The notes beneath the pieces are model-generated. The model searched no databases, was not told the origin of the DNA, and was given only the letters and a program-made list of their open reading frames with translations. A program made the translations under genes and the position numbers. A DNA stretch of 47,318 bases, from positions 1 to 47,318 of the forward strand of contig JAJTGR010000042.1 in NCBI GenBank assembly GCA_021299375.1, written 5' to 3'. Origin of the DNA: Gemmatimonadota bacterium. Its GTDB lineage: Bacteria > Gemmatimonadota > Gemmatimonadetes > Gemmatimonadales > Gemmatimonadaceae. This document shows positions 7,418-14,693 of this stretch, in pieces (position 1 is the stretch's first letter; each line of letters starts with the position of its first letter).

Positions 7418-8437
7418 ATGAAGATCCTCGTTCTCGGGGGGACCGGCTACATCGGGCCCCACCTCGTGTCGCACGCCATCGCGCGCGGCCACTCCGTCAC
7501 GCTGTTCAACCGCGGTCGCACGCGGCCGGGGCTCTTTCCCGAGGCCGAGCAGTTGCTCGGCGACCGTAACGCGCCGGACGGCCATGCCGCGCTCGCCGGG
7601 CGCTCGTGGGATGTCGTGTTCGACCTGCCCACCACCAATCCGCAGTGGGTGGTGAACGCCGCGGCCGTGCTGAAGGGCAACGTCGCCCAATACGTGTACG
7701 TGAGCAGTACCGCCGCCTACAAGGACTTCACGCGGTCGTTTCCCGACGAAACGCACCCCACGCAGGACCCGGCGCCCCTCGACGGTCCCGACGCGGCGAG
7801 TGCGCCGTACGGCAACAAGAAGGTGCGCTGCGAGCAGCTCGTGCAGGCCGCGTTCGGCAGCGGCGCCACGATCGTGCGCCCCGGCCTCATCGTGGGTCCC
7901 GGCGACCTCACCGACCGCTTCACCTACTGGCCGGTGCGCATCGAGAAGGGTGGCGAGATCCTCGCCCCGGGGCAGCTCGACGACCCGGCGCAGTGGATCG
8001 ACGTGCGCGATCTCACCGAATGGATGGTGCGCCTGGCCGAGCAGCGCACGGGCGGCGTCTTCAACGCGGTGGGCCCGCGCACGGTCTGTGGCATCGGCGA
8101 GCTGCTGTATGGCATCAAGGCCTGCTATGCCAACGATGCGCAGTTCACCTGGGTCCCGCAGGCGTTCCTGGCCGCGCAGAAGGTGCGCTCATGGGCGGAG
8201 ATGCCGGTGTGGAGTTACACCGGTGCGAGTACGGTGGCGTTCTGTACGTCGGTGATCGAGAAGGCGCTGGCGGCGGGACTCACCTTCCGCCCGCTGGCCA
8301 CCACCGTGCGGGATGCCATGACCTGGTATCACGCCCGGCCGGCCGCCGAGCAGGAACGACTGCGGGCGGGCATGTCGGCCGAACGCGAGCGCGAGGTGCT
8401 CGCCGCGTGGCATGCGCAGCGCCGCGGGGGCTCGTGA
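7418..8437 (+). CDS. NAD-dependent epimerase/dehydratase-like protein, cytoplasmic paralogue
   Basis: The 339-residue protein begins MKILVLGGTGYIGPHLVSHA and is collinear with the preceding Tat protein to the end. Shared blocks include RPGLIVGPGDL-DRF-YWPVRI and EGGEILAPG-like text, a YGNKK catalytic segment and the tail RPAAEQE-R-RAG-VLAAWHA. The pair is therefore a tandem duplication in which only the first copy has an export signal. Its 3' end overlaps the start of the transporter gene by 4 bases (GTGA). The substrate is unknown. Confidence 0.8.
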   Translation: MKILVLGGTGYIGPHLVSHAIARGHSVTLFNRGRTRPGLFPEAEQLLGDRNAPDGHAALAGRSWDVVFDLPTTNPQWVVNAAAVLKGNVAQYVYVSSTAAYKDFTRSFPDETHPTQDPAPLDGPDAASAPYGNKKVRCEQLVQAAFGSGATIVRPGLIVGPGDLTDRFTYWPVRIEKGGEILAPGQLDDPAQWIDVRDLTEWMVRLAEQRTGGVFNAVGPRTVCGIGELLYGIKACYANDAQFTWVPQAFLAAQKVRSWAEMPVWSYTGASTVAFCTSVIEKALAAGLTFRPLATTVRDAMTWYHARPAAEQERLRAGMSAEREREVLAAWHAQRRGGS

Positions 8438-9726
8438 CCGTCAGTCCCTCGGCGTGGCAACGGGTGATGGGACGGCTCGGCACCATCGAGCCGGGCGAGG
8501 AGCGATCGACGCTGCTGGCAGCGACGTACTTCTTCTTCGCGCTCGCCAGCTATTTCATCCTGCGGGCGGTACGCGACGCAGTGGGCGTGGCCGCCGGCAC
8601 GGGGCAGCTGCCGTGGCTCTTCACGGGCACGCTGCTCACGACGCTGGTGATGAACCCGGCCTACTCGGCGGTGGTGGCGCGCCTGCCGGTGCGTCGCTTC
8701 ATCCCCATCGTCTACCGCGTATTCATCGCGGCGCTGCTCCTCTTCGCGGCGACCATCAAGTACGGCCCGCCGTCCATCGAGCCGTATCTTGGACCGGCGT
8801 TCTGGATCCTCACCAGCATCTACAGTCTGTTCATTCCCTCGGTCTTCTGGGGGTTCATGGCGGACACCTTCCGCCCGGAGCAGGGCAAGCGGCTGTTCGG
8901 CTTCATCAGCGTGGGCGGCACGCTGGGCGCACTGGCCGGCGCGTTCCTCACATCGCGGCTGGCGCAGCTGGTGGGCACACCGGTGCTCATGGTGATGTCG
9001 GTGGTGCTGCTCGAGTGCGCCGTGCAGGCCGCGCGCCGCTTTCCTCCGAGCTTTCGTCCGGATACGCGGGCGCGTGACGAGGAATCGCGCGCCGTGGGGG
9101 GCTCATCGCTGGCCGGCATCACGCACGTGCTGGGATCGCCGTACCTGCTGGGCATCTGCGTGTACATGCTGATGTTCACGATCGGCTCGACCATCCTGTA
9201 CTTCCAGCAGGCCGAGATCGTGGGGGCGCGCTACGCCGACCGCGAGGCGCGCACGGCGTTCCTCGCTACCGTGGACACCGTGGTGCAGTCACTCACCATT
9301 CTCACGCAGCTCTTCGTGACCGGGCGCGTGCTCAGGTGGCTGGGGGTGGGACTCACGCTGGCCATCATGCCCGTGCTGAGCCTGGTGGGCTTCGGGGCGC
9401 TCGGCATGTGGGGCACACTGGCGGTGTTCGTGGTCTTCCAGGTCACGCGTCGTGCCGGCGAGTATGCGTTCGGGCGGCCGGCGCGCGAAGTGCTGTTCAC
9501 CGTCGTGCCGCCCGAAGACAAGTACAAGGCCAAGAACTTCATCGACACGTTCGTGTACCGCGGTGGCGACCAGATCGGGGCCTGGAGTTACGCCGGCTTG
9601 TCGGCCGTGGGGCTTGCCGCCAGCTCGATCTCCCTGCTGGCAGCGCCGCTGAGCGCGGTGTGGCTGGCGGTGGCGTTCTGGCTGGGGAAGCAGCAGTTGC
9701 GGCGGCAGGCGGCGGAAGCGAGCTGA
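8434..9726 (+). CDS. Polytopic transporter of the NTP/NDP exchange (ATP/ADP translocase, TlcA/Npt) type
   Basis: The 430-residue membrane protein has about 12 hydrophobic segments. Its first helix region, TYFFFALASYFILRAVRDAVG, matches the LR-x-x-RDA signature of the ADP,ATP carrier / Npt family (COG3202) within the MFS clan. Later blocks SVFWGFMADTF and FGRPAREVLFTVVPPEDKYKAKNFIDTFVYRGGD fit the same family. The start is a GTG overlapping the previous TGA; an ATG at 8467 is an alternative. Parasites use such carriers to steal ATP. In free-living bacteria the homologues have unknown substrates, so I would not claim ATP uptake. Confidence 0.65.
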   Translation: MTVSPSAWQRVMGRLGTIEPGEERSTLLAATYFFFALASYFILRAVRDAVGVAAGTGQLPWLFTGTLLTTLVMNPAYSAVVARLPVRRFIPIVYRVFIAALLLFAATIKYGPPSIEPYLGPAFWILTSIYSLFIPSVFWGFMADTFRPEQGKRLFGFISVGGTLGALAGAFLTSRLAQLVGTPVLMVMSVVLLECAVQAARRFPPSFRPDTRARDEESRAVGGSSLAGITHVLGSPYLLGICVYMLMFTIGSTILYFQQAEIVGARYADREARTAFLATVDTVVQSLTILTQLFVTGRVLRWLGVGLTLAIMPVLSLVGFGALGMWGTLAVFVVFQVTRRAGEYAFGRPAREVLFTVVPPEDKYKAKNFIDTFVYRGGDQIGAWSYAGLSAVGLAASSISLLAAPLSAVWLAVAFWLGKQQLRRQAAEAS

Positions 9727-9873
9727 CGCTGGCGTGTTGGCTGATGCGCCACGGCTGACGTCCGAATTCCAGTCCGGGATCGCGCTCAGAGGTCGGAACG
9801 CTGTGAGGGAGGGCTCTGGTCAAGGGCGGGTCCGGGGTGCAGCATAGGGCACTCACTTCCACCCCGCGCCGAT

Positions 9874-10794
9874 ATGCGTGCTCCCTCCGATTCCGTGCGC
9901 GCGACGTGTGTCTTCTGCGACTCGCCGCGTCGCGTGGTGCATGGCTCGCCCCCGATGCTCTGCGGAGCGGCGCCCTGTGTACACCGACATGCGGCGCTGC
10001 CGGCGTTCCGGAAGTGCCGCGTGTGCACCACGCCGCTGCTGCCGGCCGAGTGGGCGCGCGAGGTGTGCGCCGAGGACGGCTGTCGGCTCGCATGGCTGCA
10101 ACGTCGGATTCCACCGGCCATGCGGCAGTCGTGGGAACGGCGGATCCTCGGCGCCGAGGTTCGGCGCAACCGGGCGGCGGGGCAGCGAGGCATCCCGGCA
10201 GATGAGCGCGCGAGCTGGCGCGTCTCCGTGTTGCCGCGCAACCGTGATCGCCCGTCGGCCTTGCCGGCTCGGCGGCGTGAGGCGTTCGAGGCGCACCTGC
10301 GCCGGAACCTCGCGGAGGCGCGCGCGCGCTTCGCTGCCGGCGGCCCCATGCCCTCGGCGTCGTTACCCGCGTCCCGATCAGACGTCTCGCCAGCGGAGCG
10401 GGATGCCGAGGCCGCGCTGCTCGGCGCGGGATGTGCCGCGTGCCGCGGCAATTGCTGCAAGGAGGGCGGGAACCACGCCTTCAACACCAGCGACACCATG
10501 CTCGCGTACCTGCACCGGTTTCCCGAGCAGGACGATGAGAGCATCGTCGCCCGGTGGCTCTCGTACCTGCAGCCCCGCTCGATGACGTACGGCTGTGTGT
10601 ACCAGGTGCACGACGGGTGCGCCCTCCCGCGCGACCTGCGCGGCCACACCTGCAATGCGTACTACTGCGAAGGCTTGAAGATGATTCGCGGGCGGTACGC
10701 GCCAGGGGAGCCAGTGCGCGCCTACTTCGTGCACCGGGAGGACGACAGGTTCACTGGCGGGCAGTTCGTACAGATTGCGGTGCGGCGGGGCTGA
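9874..10794 (+). CDS. Cysteine-rich protein with N-terminal zinc-ribbon-like and C-terminal YkgJ-like cluster
   Basis: The 306-residue soluble protein has two cysteine regions. The N-terminal 75 residues hold CVFC, C-x5-C, CRVC and CAEDGC spacing, typical of zinc-binding ribbons. A basic middle part follows (about 80-180). The C-terminal 120 residues hold CAACRGNCCKEGG, YGCVYQVHDGC and CNAYYCEGLK, a pattern like the YkgJ-type Fe/Zn-cluster family. I do not recognise a characterised homologue with both parts. The next gene starts 39 bases later. The function is unknown; metal binding is inferred from the cysteines. Confidence 0.6.
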   Translation: MRAPSDSVRATCVFCDSPRRVVHGSPPMLCGAAPCVHRHAALPAFRKCRVCTTPLLPAEWAREVCAEDGCRLAWLQRRIPPAMRQSWERRILGAEVRRNRAAGQRGIPADERASWRVSVLPRNRDRPSALPARRREAFEAHLRRNLAEARARFAAGGPMPSASLPASRSDVSPAERDAEAALLGAGCAACRGNCCKEGGNHAFNTSDTMLAYLHRFPEQDDESIVARWLSYLQPRSMTYGCVYQVHDGCALPRDLRGHTCNAYYCEGLKMIRGRYAPGEPVRAYFVHREDDRFTGGQFVQIAVRRG

Positions 10795-10833
10795 ATCCCT
10801 GTCGTCGCCCCCGACTCCTTGCCGCCCGCGGAC

Positions 10834-11184
10834 ATGTCCGGCCCCCTGCTGCGCACCATCCTGCTGCTCACCGCGAGCAACGTCTTCATGACGTATGCCT
10901 GGTACGGCCACCTCAAGAACCTCAGTGGACGCCCCTGGTACCTGGCGGCGCTGGTGAGCTGGGGGATCGCGCTGTTGGAGTACCTGCTCCAGGTGCCGGC
11001 CAACCGCATCGGGTCCACCACCATGACCCTGCCCCAGCTCAAGATGCTGCAGGAGGCGATCGCCCTGACGGTGTTCGTCCCGTTTGCGGTGCTGTACATG
11101 AAGCAGCCCGTGCGGCTGGATTTCGTCTGGGCCGGGCTGTGCATCATGGGGGCCATGTACTTCATGTTCCGCGGCGCGACCTAG
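10834..11184 (+). CDS. DUF486 (DMT family) small membrane protein
   Basis: The 116-residue protein has four hydrophobic helices: LLRTILLLTASNVFMTYAWY, YLAALVSWGIALLEYLLQV, EAIALTVFVPFAVLYM and FVWAGLCIMGAMYFMF. The conserved central text PANRIGS and LPQLKMLQE marks the DUF486 family, which is related to small drug/metabolite transporters. I chose the ATG at 10834; a TTG five codons earlier is also in frame. The substrate is unknown. Confidence 0.8.
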   Translation: MSGPLLRTILLLTASNVFMTYAWYGHLKNLSGRPWYLAALVSWGIALLEYLLQVPANRIGSTTMTLPQLKMLQEAIALTVFVPFAVLYMKQPVRLDFVWAGLCIMGAMYFMFRGAT

Positions 11185-11248
11185 CCAGCTCGAGCTCGGC
11201 CCGCCGCGCCCTTCTCCCGGCGCCCTCGCGGTCGATCACTTGACAACG

Positions 11249-11255
11249 TTAGGTG
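11249..11255 (+). promoter_or_regulatory. TTAGGTG box before tetR (probable autoregulatory operator)
   Basis: TTAGGTG ends one base before the ATG of the TetR gene, within TTGACAACGTTAGGTGAATG, which also holds a -35-like TTGACA at 11240-11245. The same heptamer lies in inverse orientation before the efflux operon (12033-12039). The AGGTG may also serve as a weak ribosome site. Operator function is inferred from the shared sequence and the locus layout. Confidence 0.5.
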
Positions 11256-11256
11256 A

Positions 11257-11928
11257 ATGACTCATGTTACCCCCGTGACGACCTCCGCCATCCGCTCCGC
11301 CTCCCTTGCCCGCCGGGAACGACAGAAGGCCGAAACGCGCCAGGCCATTCTGGACGCGGCGCGGGAGCTGTTCGTGGCCGAAGGCGTCGAGGCGACGACC
11401 ATGCGCGGGATCGCGGCCCGGATCGGGTACACGCCCACGGCCATCTACCACCATTTCCGCGACAAGGACGCCCTGATCGTCGAGCTGTGCATGGCTGACT
11501 TCCGGGCCCTCGGTCAGGCTATGTACAAGATCGGCCGAATCGAGGACCCGGTCACGCGGCTGATGCGAATGGGGCAGGCGTATGCCGACTTCGCCTTGGA
11601 CAATCCGAGCCAGTATCGGTTCATGTTCATGACAGTATTCGCTCAGCCGCTCCTTGACGCCGATGGCCACGTGATCAAGATGCCCGATGAGGACGCCTAT
11701 GCCTTCCTCCTCAGCACGGTCGAGGAAGGGATCGCCCGCGGGGTCTTCCGCCCCGAACTGGCCGACGGGCCGGAGCTGGCCCAGATGTTCTGGGGAAGCA
11801 TCCACGGCATTGTCTCCCTGTGGTTTACCCACTGTGCCGACCCCCACATCATCCTCCGTGATCCGCGCGAGACCATTCGTACCCTCTGCGATACCCTCAT
11901 CCGGGGGGCCCTCAGGGCCCCGGCCTGA
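11257..11928 (+). CDS. TetR/AcrR-family repressor of the adjacent RND efflux operon
   Basis: The 223-residue protein has a TetR DNA-binding domain at about residues 25-75: RQAILDAARELFVAEGVEATTMRGIAARIGYTPTAIYHHFRDKDALI contains the helix-turn-helix with the usual YHHF-DKD end. The C-terminal half (about 90-215) is a ligand-binding, dimerisation domain of the WHG-like type, with an MFWGSIHGIVSLWF segment. It lies directly upstream of, and in the same direction as, tolC-adaptor-RND genes, separated by a terminator-like hairpin. It probably represses itself and the efflux operon until a toxic ligand binds. A GTG at 11275 is an alternative start. Confidence 0.85.
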   Translation: MTHVTPVTTSAIRSASLARRERQKAETRQAILDAARELFVAEGVEATTMRGIAARIGYTPTAIYHHFRDKDALIVELCMADFRALGQAMYKIGRIEDPVTRLMRMGQAYADFALDNPSQYRFMFMTVFAQPLLDADGHVIKMPDEDAYAFLLSTVEEGIARGVFRPELADGPELAQMFWGSIHGIVSLWFTHCADPHIILRDPRETIRTLCDTLIRGALRAPA

Positions 11929-12000
11929 CCGGCCCCCGTTCGCCACCCGGCACCTCGTTGTCTCGTCCCCCAACCCACCGCCGACGAACCGGCGGCACCC

Positions 12001-12023
12001 AGGGCGCCTCGGCGCCCTTCTTC
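12001..12023 (+). terminator. Rho-independent terminator-like hairpin after tetR
   Basis: AGGGCGC-CTCG-GCGCCCT (12001-12018) forms a perfect 7-bp GC stem with a CTCG tetraloop, followed by TTCTTC. It lies 72 bases after the tetR stop and before the TTAGGTG box of the efflux operon. It would therefore separate the two transcription units. Confidence 0.65.
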
Positions 12024-12030
12024 AGACCGA

Positions 12031-12047
12031 TACACCTAACAGTGTTC
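12031..12047 (-). promoter_or_regulatory. TTAGGTG box before the efflux operon (probable TetR operator)
   Basis: On the plus strand the site reads ACACCTAACAGTGTT. It contains CACCTAA, the inverse complement of the TTAGGTG before tetR, and the near-perfect dyad AACA-g-TGTT. It lies about 31-47 bases before the tolC start codon, in the promoter region. A regulator bound here would block the operon. Confidence 0.5.
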
Positions 12048-12077
12048 TCTCAAGCATCAGTGTTCACAGGAAACCCC

Positions 12078-13493
12078 ATGTTCAGAGTTGTCTGGAGAAC
12101 CGCTGTCCTGAGTGCCGGTGCCGCGGCGGGCACCGTCGCGGTCCTGCTGGCGCTCGCCGCGACGCCTGCCTGCGTCAAGGCGCAGCCGGCGGACCCTCGC
12201 CCAGTCCCCGACGCCCGCACCCTGCTCGACGGCTATGTCGCCGAAGCGCTCAGCGCCAACCTCGCCATCGCCCAGCAAACGGCCGCGCTCCGACGCGCCG
12301 ACGCCGAGGTGCGGGAGGCCGGTGGTCGTTTCCTCCCCAGCCTGGGCCTGAATGCTCGCTACTCCGAGTTCAGCGGCGTGGTGAACATCGGGAATTTCAT
12401 CAACCCCGCCTATTCAGCGCTCAACCAGCTGCTCGGCCAGGAGCGCTTTCCCACCGACGTCAGCGCCACGCTGCCGTTCCGCCAGGAAACGAAACTCGAC
12501 CTCACGCTCCCCATCTTCAACGACGCGCTGTTCGCCGGCCGCGCCGCCGCCCGCGCCCAGCGCGACCTCGTGGGCAGCACGCGCCAGGCCGCCCGCCGGC
12601 AGCTGGCGGCCGACGTGCAGCAGGCCTGGCTCGGCTATGCGACCGCCACCCGCGCCGTCGAGGTCTTCGAGGCCACCCTCCCCGTGCTCGACGAGAATGT
12701 GCGCGTCAGCGAGCGCCTCATCGGCGCCGGTCAGGCTACCCCCGACGTGCTGCTGCGTGCCCGGGCCGAACGGAGCGACGTGGTGCAGCAGCTCGCCGAA
12801 GCGCGCCGCCAACGCGACGCCGCCCAGCGCGGCTTCAACCTGCTGCGCAACCGCGAGCCCGATGCCCCCATCACCCTCGTCAGCGACAGTACGCTCCTGG
12901 CCATGCCCGCGTTCGATCGCGCGGCCCTCACGGCGAAAGCCCTCACGCGCCGCGAGGAGTTGGCGCAGACCGCCGCCGGCCTCACCGCCGCCAAGGCGCA
13001 GGAGCGCCTCGCCTCCGCGGCGTTCCTCCCCAACCTCGCGCTCGCCGCGAGCTATGGTGTGCAGGGCAATCGCTATCGCTTCGACCAGAACAATGACGTC
13101 GGTCTCGCCTCCCTCGTGCTGTCGTGGAACGTCTTCAACGGGACGCAGGACGCCGCCCGCCGCGAACAGGCCCGCGCGGCCCGTGACGAAGCCGGGTACC
13201 GGCAACGCGAGGTCGCGCTCGGGGTGCGCATGCAGGTCGCCAACGCCGTCGACGCCGTTGACGCCGCGCGCAGCAACCTCACCACCGCCGACGATCGCCT
13301 CGCCAGCGCTGACCGTGCCTTCACGCTCGTGCAGCGCCGCTACGCCGAAGGACTCGCCACGCAGGTGGACTTCCTCAGCGCCCGCGCGGCCTACACCAGC
13401 GCCGCGCTCAACCAGGTCATCACCCGCTTCGCCTTTGCCTCACGCGTCGTCGAGCTCGAGCGCGTCGCTGCCCTGCGTGCCCTGCCCGACTGA
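12078..13493 (+). CDS. TolC-family outer-membrane efflux protein
   Basis: The 471-residue protein has an N-terminal signal sequence (about residues 1-35, a hydrophobic stretch ending near CVKAQ). Two outer-membrane efflux repeats follow, rich in Ala, Arg and Gln, typical of the long coiled-coil hairpins of TolC/OprM. Examples are ALSANLAIAQQTAALRRADAEV near the front and RRYAEGLATQVDFLSARAAYTSA near the end. It forms the outer-membrane channel of the tripartite pump encoded by this operon. The ATG has an AGGAA ribosome site at 12068-12072. It is the first gene of the operon, unlike the common adaptor-pump-channel order. Confidence 0.9.
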   Translation: MFRVVWRTAVLSAGAAAGTVAVLLALAATPACVKAQPADPRPVPDARTLLDGYVAEALSANLAIAQQTAALRRADAEVREAGGRFLPSLGLNARYSEFSGVVNIGNFINPAYSALNQLLGQERFPTDVSATLPFRQETKLDLTLPIFNDALFAGRAAARAQRDLVGSTRQAARRQLAADVQQAWLGYATATRAVEVFEATLPVLDENVRVSERLIGAGQATPDVLLRARAERSDVVQQLAEARRQRDAAQRGFNLLRNREPDAPITLVSDSTLLAMPAFDRAALTAKALTRREELAQTAAGLTAAKAQERLASAAFLPNLALAASYGVQGNRYRFDQNNDVGLASLVLSWNVFNGTQDAARREQARAARDEAGYRQREVALGVRMQVANAVDAVDAARSNLTTADDRLASADRAFTLVQRRYAEGLATQVDFLSARAAYTSAALNQVITRFAFASRVVELERVAALRALPD

Positions 13494-13562
13494 CATGACG
13501 TCGCCGTCTCTGCTCCCAGCTTCCTGATCCCCTCCTCCCTGACGCCTCAGGAGTCCTCCCCA

Positions 13563-14693
13563 ATGTCCCCCGCATTCCGGCCGCGGCCACTGCACCCCAT
13601 CGTCAGCACCTCCTCGGTCCTCCTGCTGCTCGCCGCCTGCGCTCCCGACGCTCAGCCCGCTCCCGAGCTTCGCGCGCCTCCCGTCGCCGTCACCGTCGCC
13701 GACGTAGGCCCCACCAGCCGTGTGGGCACAGTCACTGCTACCGGCACCATCGCCTCCCGCGACGAAATCCCGCTGGGCTTCAAGATCGGTGGTGTTGTCG
13801 CGCGTGTGCTCGTCGACGATGGTGCCACCGTCCGGCGCGGTCAGCTGCTTGCCGAGCTCGACCTGCGCGAGATCGACGCCGCCGTCCGCAAGGCGCAGGT
13901 CGCGGTCGACAAGGCTCAGCGTGATCATGCCCGCGTCCAGCGGCTGGCGCTCGACAGTGTGGCCACGCTCGCCCAGCTGCAGGACGCGCAGTCGGCGCTC
14001 GACGCCGCGCTGGCGGACCAGGCCAGCGCGCGCGTCAATCGCGAGTACGCCGTCATCACCGCGCCCGAAGCCGGTGTGGTGTTGCAGCGACTGATTGCGC
14101 CGGGCAGTCAGATGGCTGCCGGCTCGCCCGCCCTGATACTGGGCGGATCGCGTCGCGGCCGCGTACTCCGTGCCGGCCTGCCCGATCGCGATGCGCTGCG
14201 CGTCCGTGCCGGCGATTCGGCTACGGTGCGCTTCGATGCCGTGGCAGACCGCCGCTACCGCGGCGCGGTGGTACTCATCGGCCGTTCCGCCGATCCGCGC
14301 ACCGGGACGTACGCCGTGGAGATCCGCCTCGCCGACGCGGACGCGCTGCCGAGTGGCCTGGTGGGCACTGCGAGCATCGCCGTGCGCACCATGCTGGTCG
14401 GTCTCAGCGTGCCCGTGGACGCGCTCCTGGAAGCCGACGGCGATTCGGCCACGGTGTACGTGGCCACGCGCGACACGGAGCCGGTCGCCCAACCGCATCG
14501 TGTGCGGATTCGCGGCCTCGACGGGGAACGTGCCACGGTCGACGGCGTCCCGGGCGACGCGCGCCTGATCACGCAGGGCGCCGCCTACGTCACCCCCGGC
14601 GCCCGGTTGCGCGTGGTCACCGGGGCCACGCTCGACTCCATGGCGCCCGCGCGCTCACGCACCGTGGCCACGCGCGGAGGGCTGAGCCCATGA
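13563..14693 (+). CDS. RND efflux periplasmic adaptor (membrane fusion lipoprotein)
   Basis: The protein has 376 residues. A lipoprotein signal ends in LLLLAAC, with Cys 26 as the lipid site. The mature protein has the HlyD/AcrA pattern: a beta-barrel strand start (VGTVTATGTIASRDEI), a lipoyl half-motif (VLVDDGATVRRGQLLAELD), an alpha-hairpin (about residues 105-160) and the second lipoyl half (YAVITAPEAGVVLQRLIAPG). It bridges the inner-membrane pump and the outer-membrane channel. An AGGAG ribosome site (13549-13553) supports the start. Its stop overlaps the RND start (ATGA). Confidence 0.9.
   Translation: MSPAFRPRPLHPIVSTSSVLLLLAACAPDAQPAPELRAPPVAVTVADVGPTSRVGTVTATGTIASRDEIPLGFKIGGVVARVLVDDGATVRRGQLLAELDLREIDAAVRKAQVAVDKAQRDHARVQRLALDSVATLAQLQDAQSALDAALADQASARVNREYAVITAPEAGVVLQRLIAPGSQMAAGSPALILGGSRRGRVLRAGLPDRDALRVRAGDSATVRFDAVADRRYRGAVVLIGRSADPRTGTYAVEIRLADADALPSGLVGTASIAVRTMLVGLSVPVDALLEADGDSATVYVATRDTEPVAQPHRVRIRGLDGERATVDGVPGDARLITQGAAYVTPGARLRVVTGATLDSMAPARSRTVATRGGLSP

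Noticed and set aside
8434-9726. ATP uptake from a host (energy parasitism)
   Set aside because: The transporter resembles the ATP/ADP translocase family, but the window otherwise shows a free-living respiratory bacterium. The substrate cannot be inferred.
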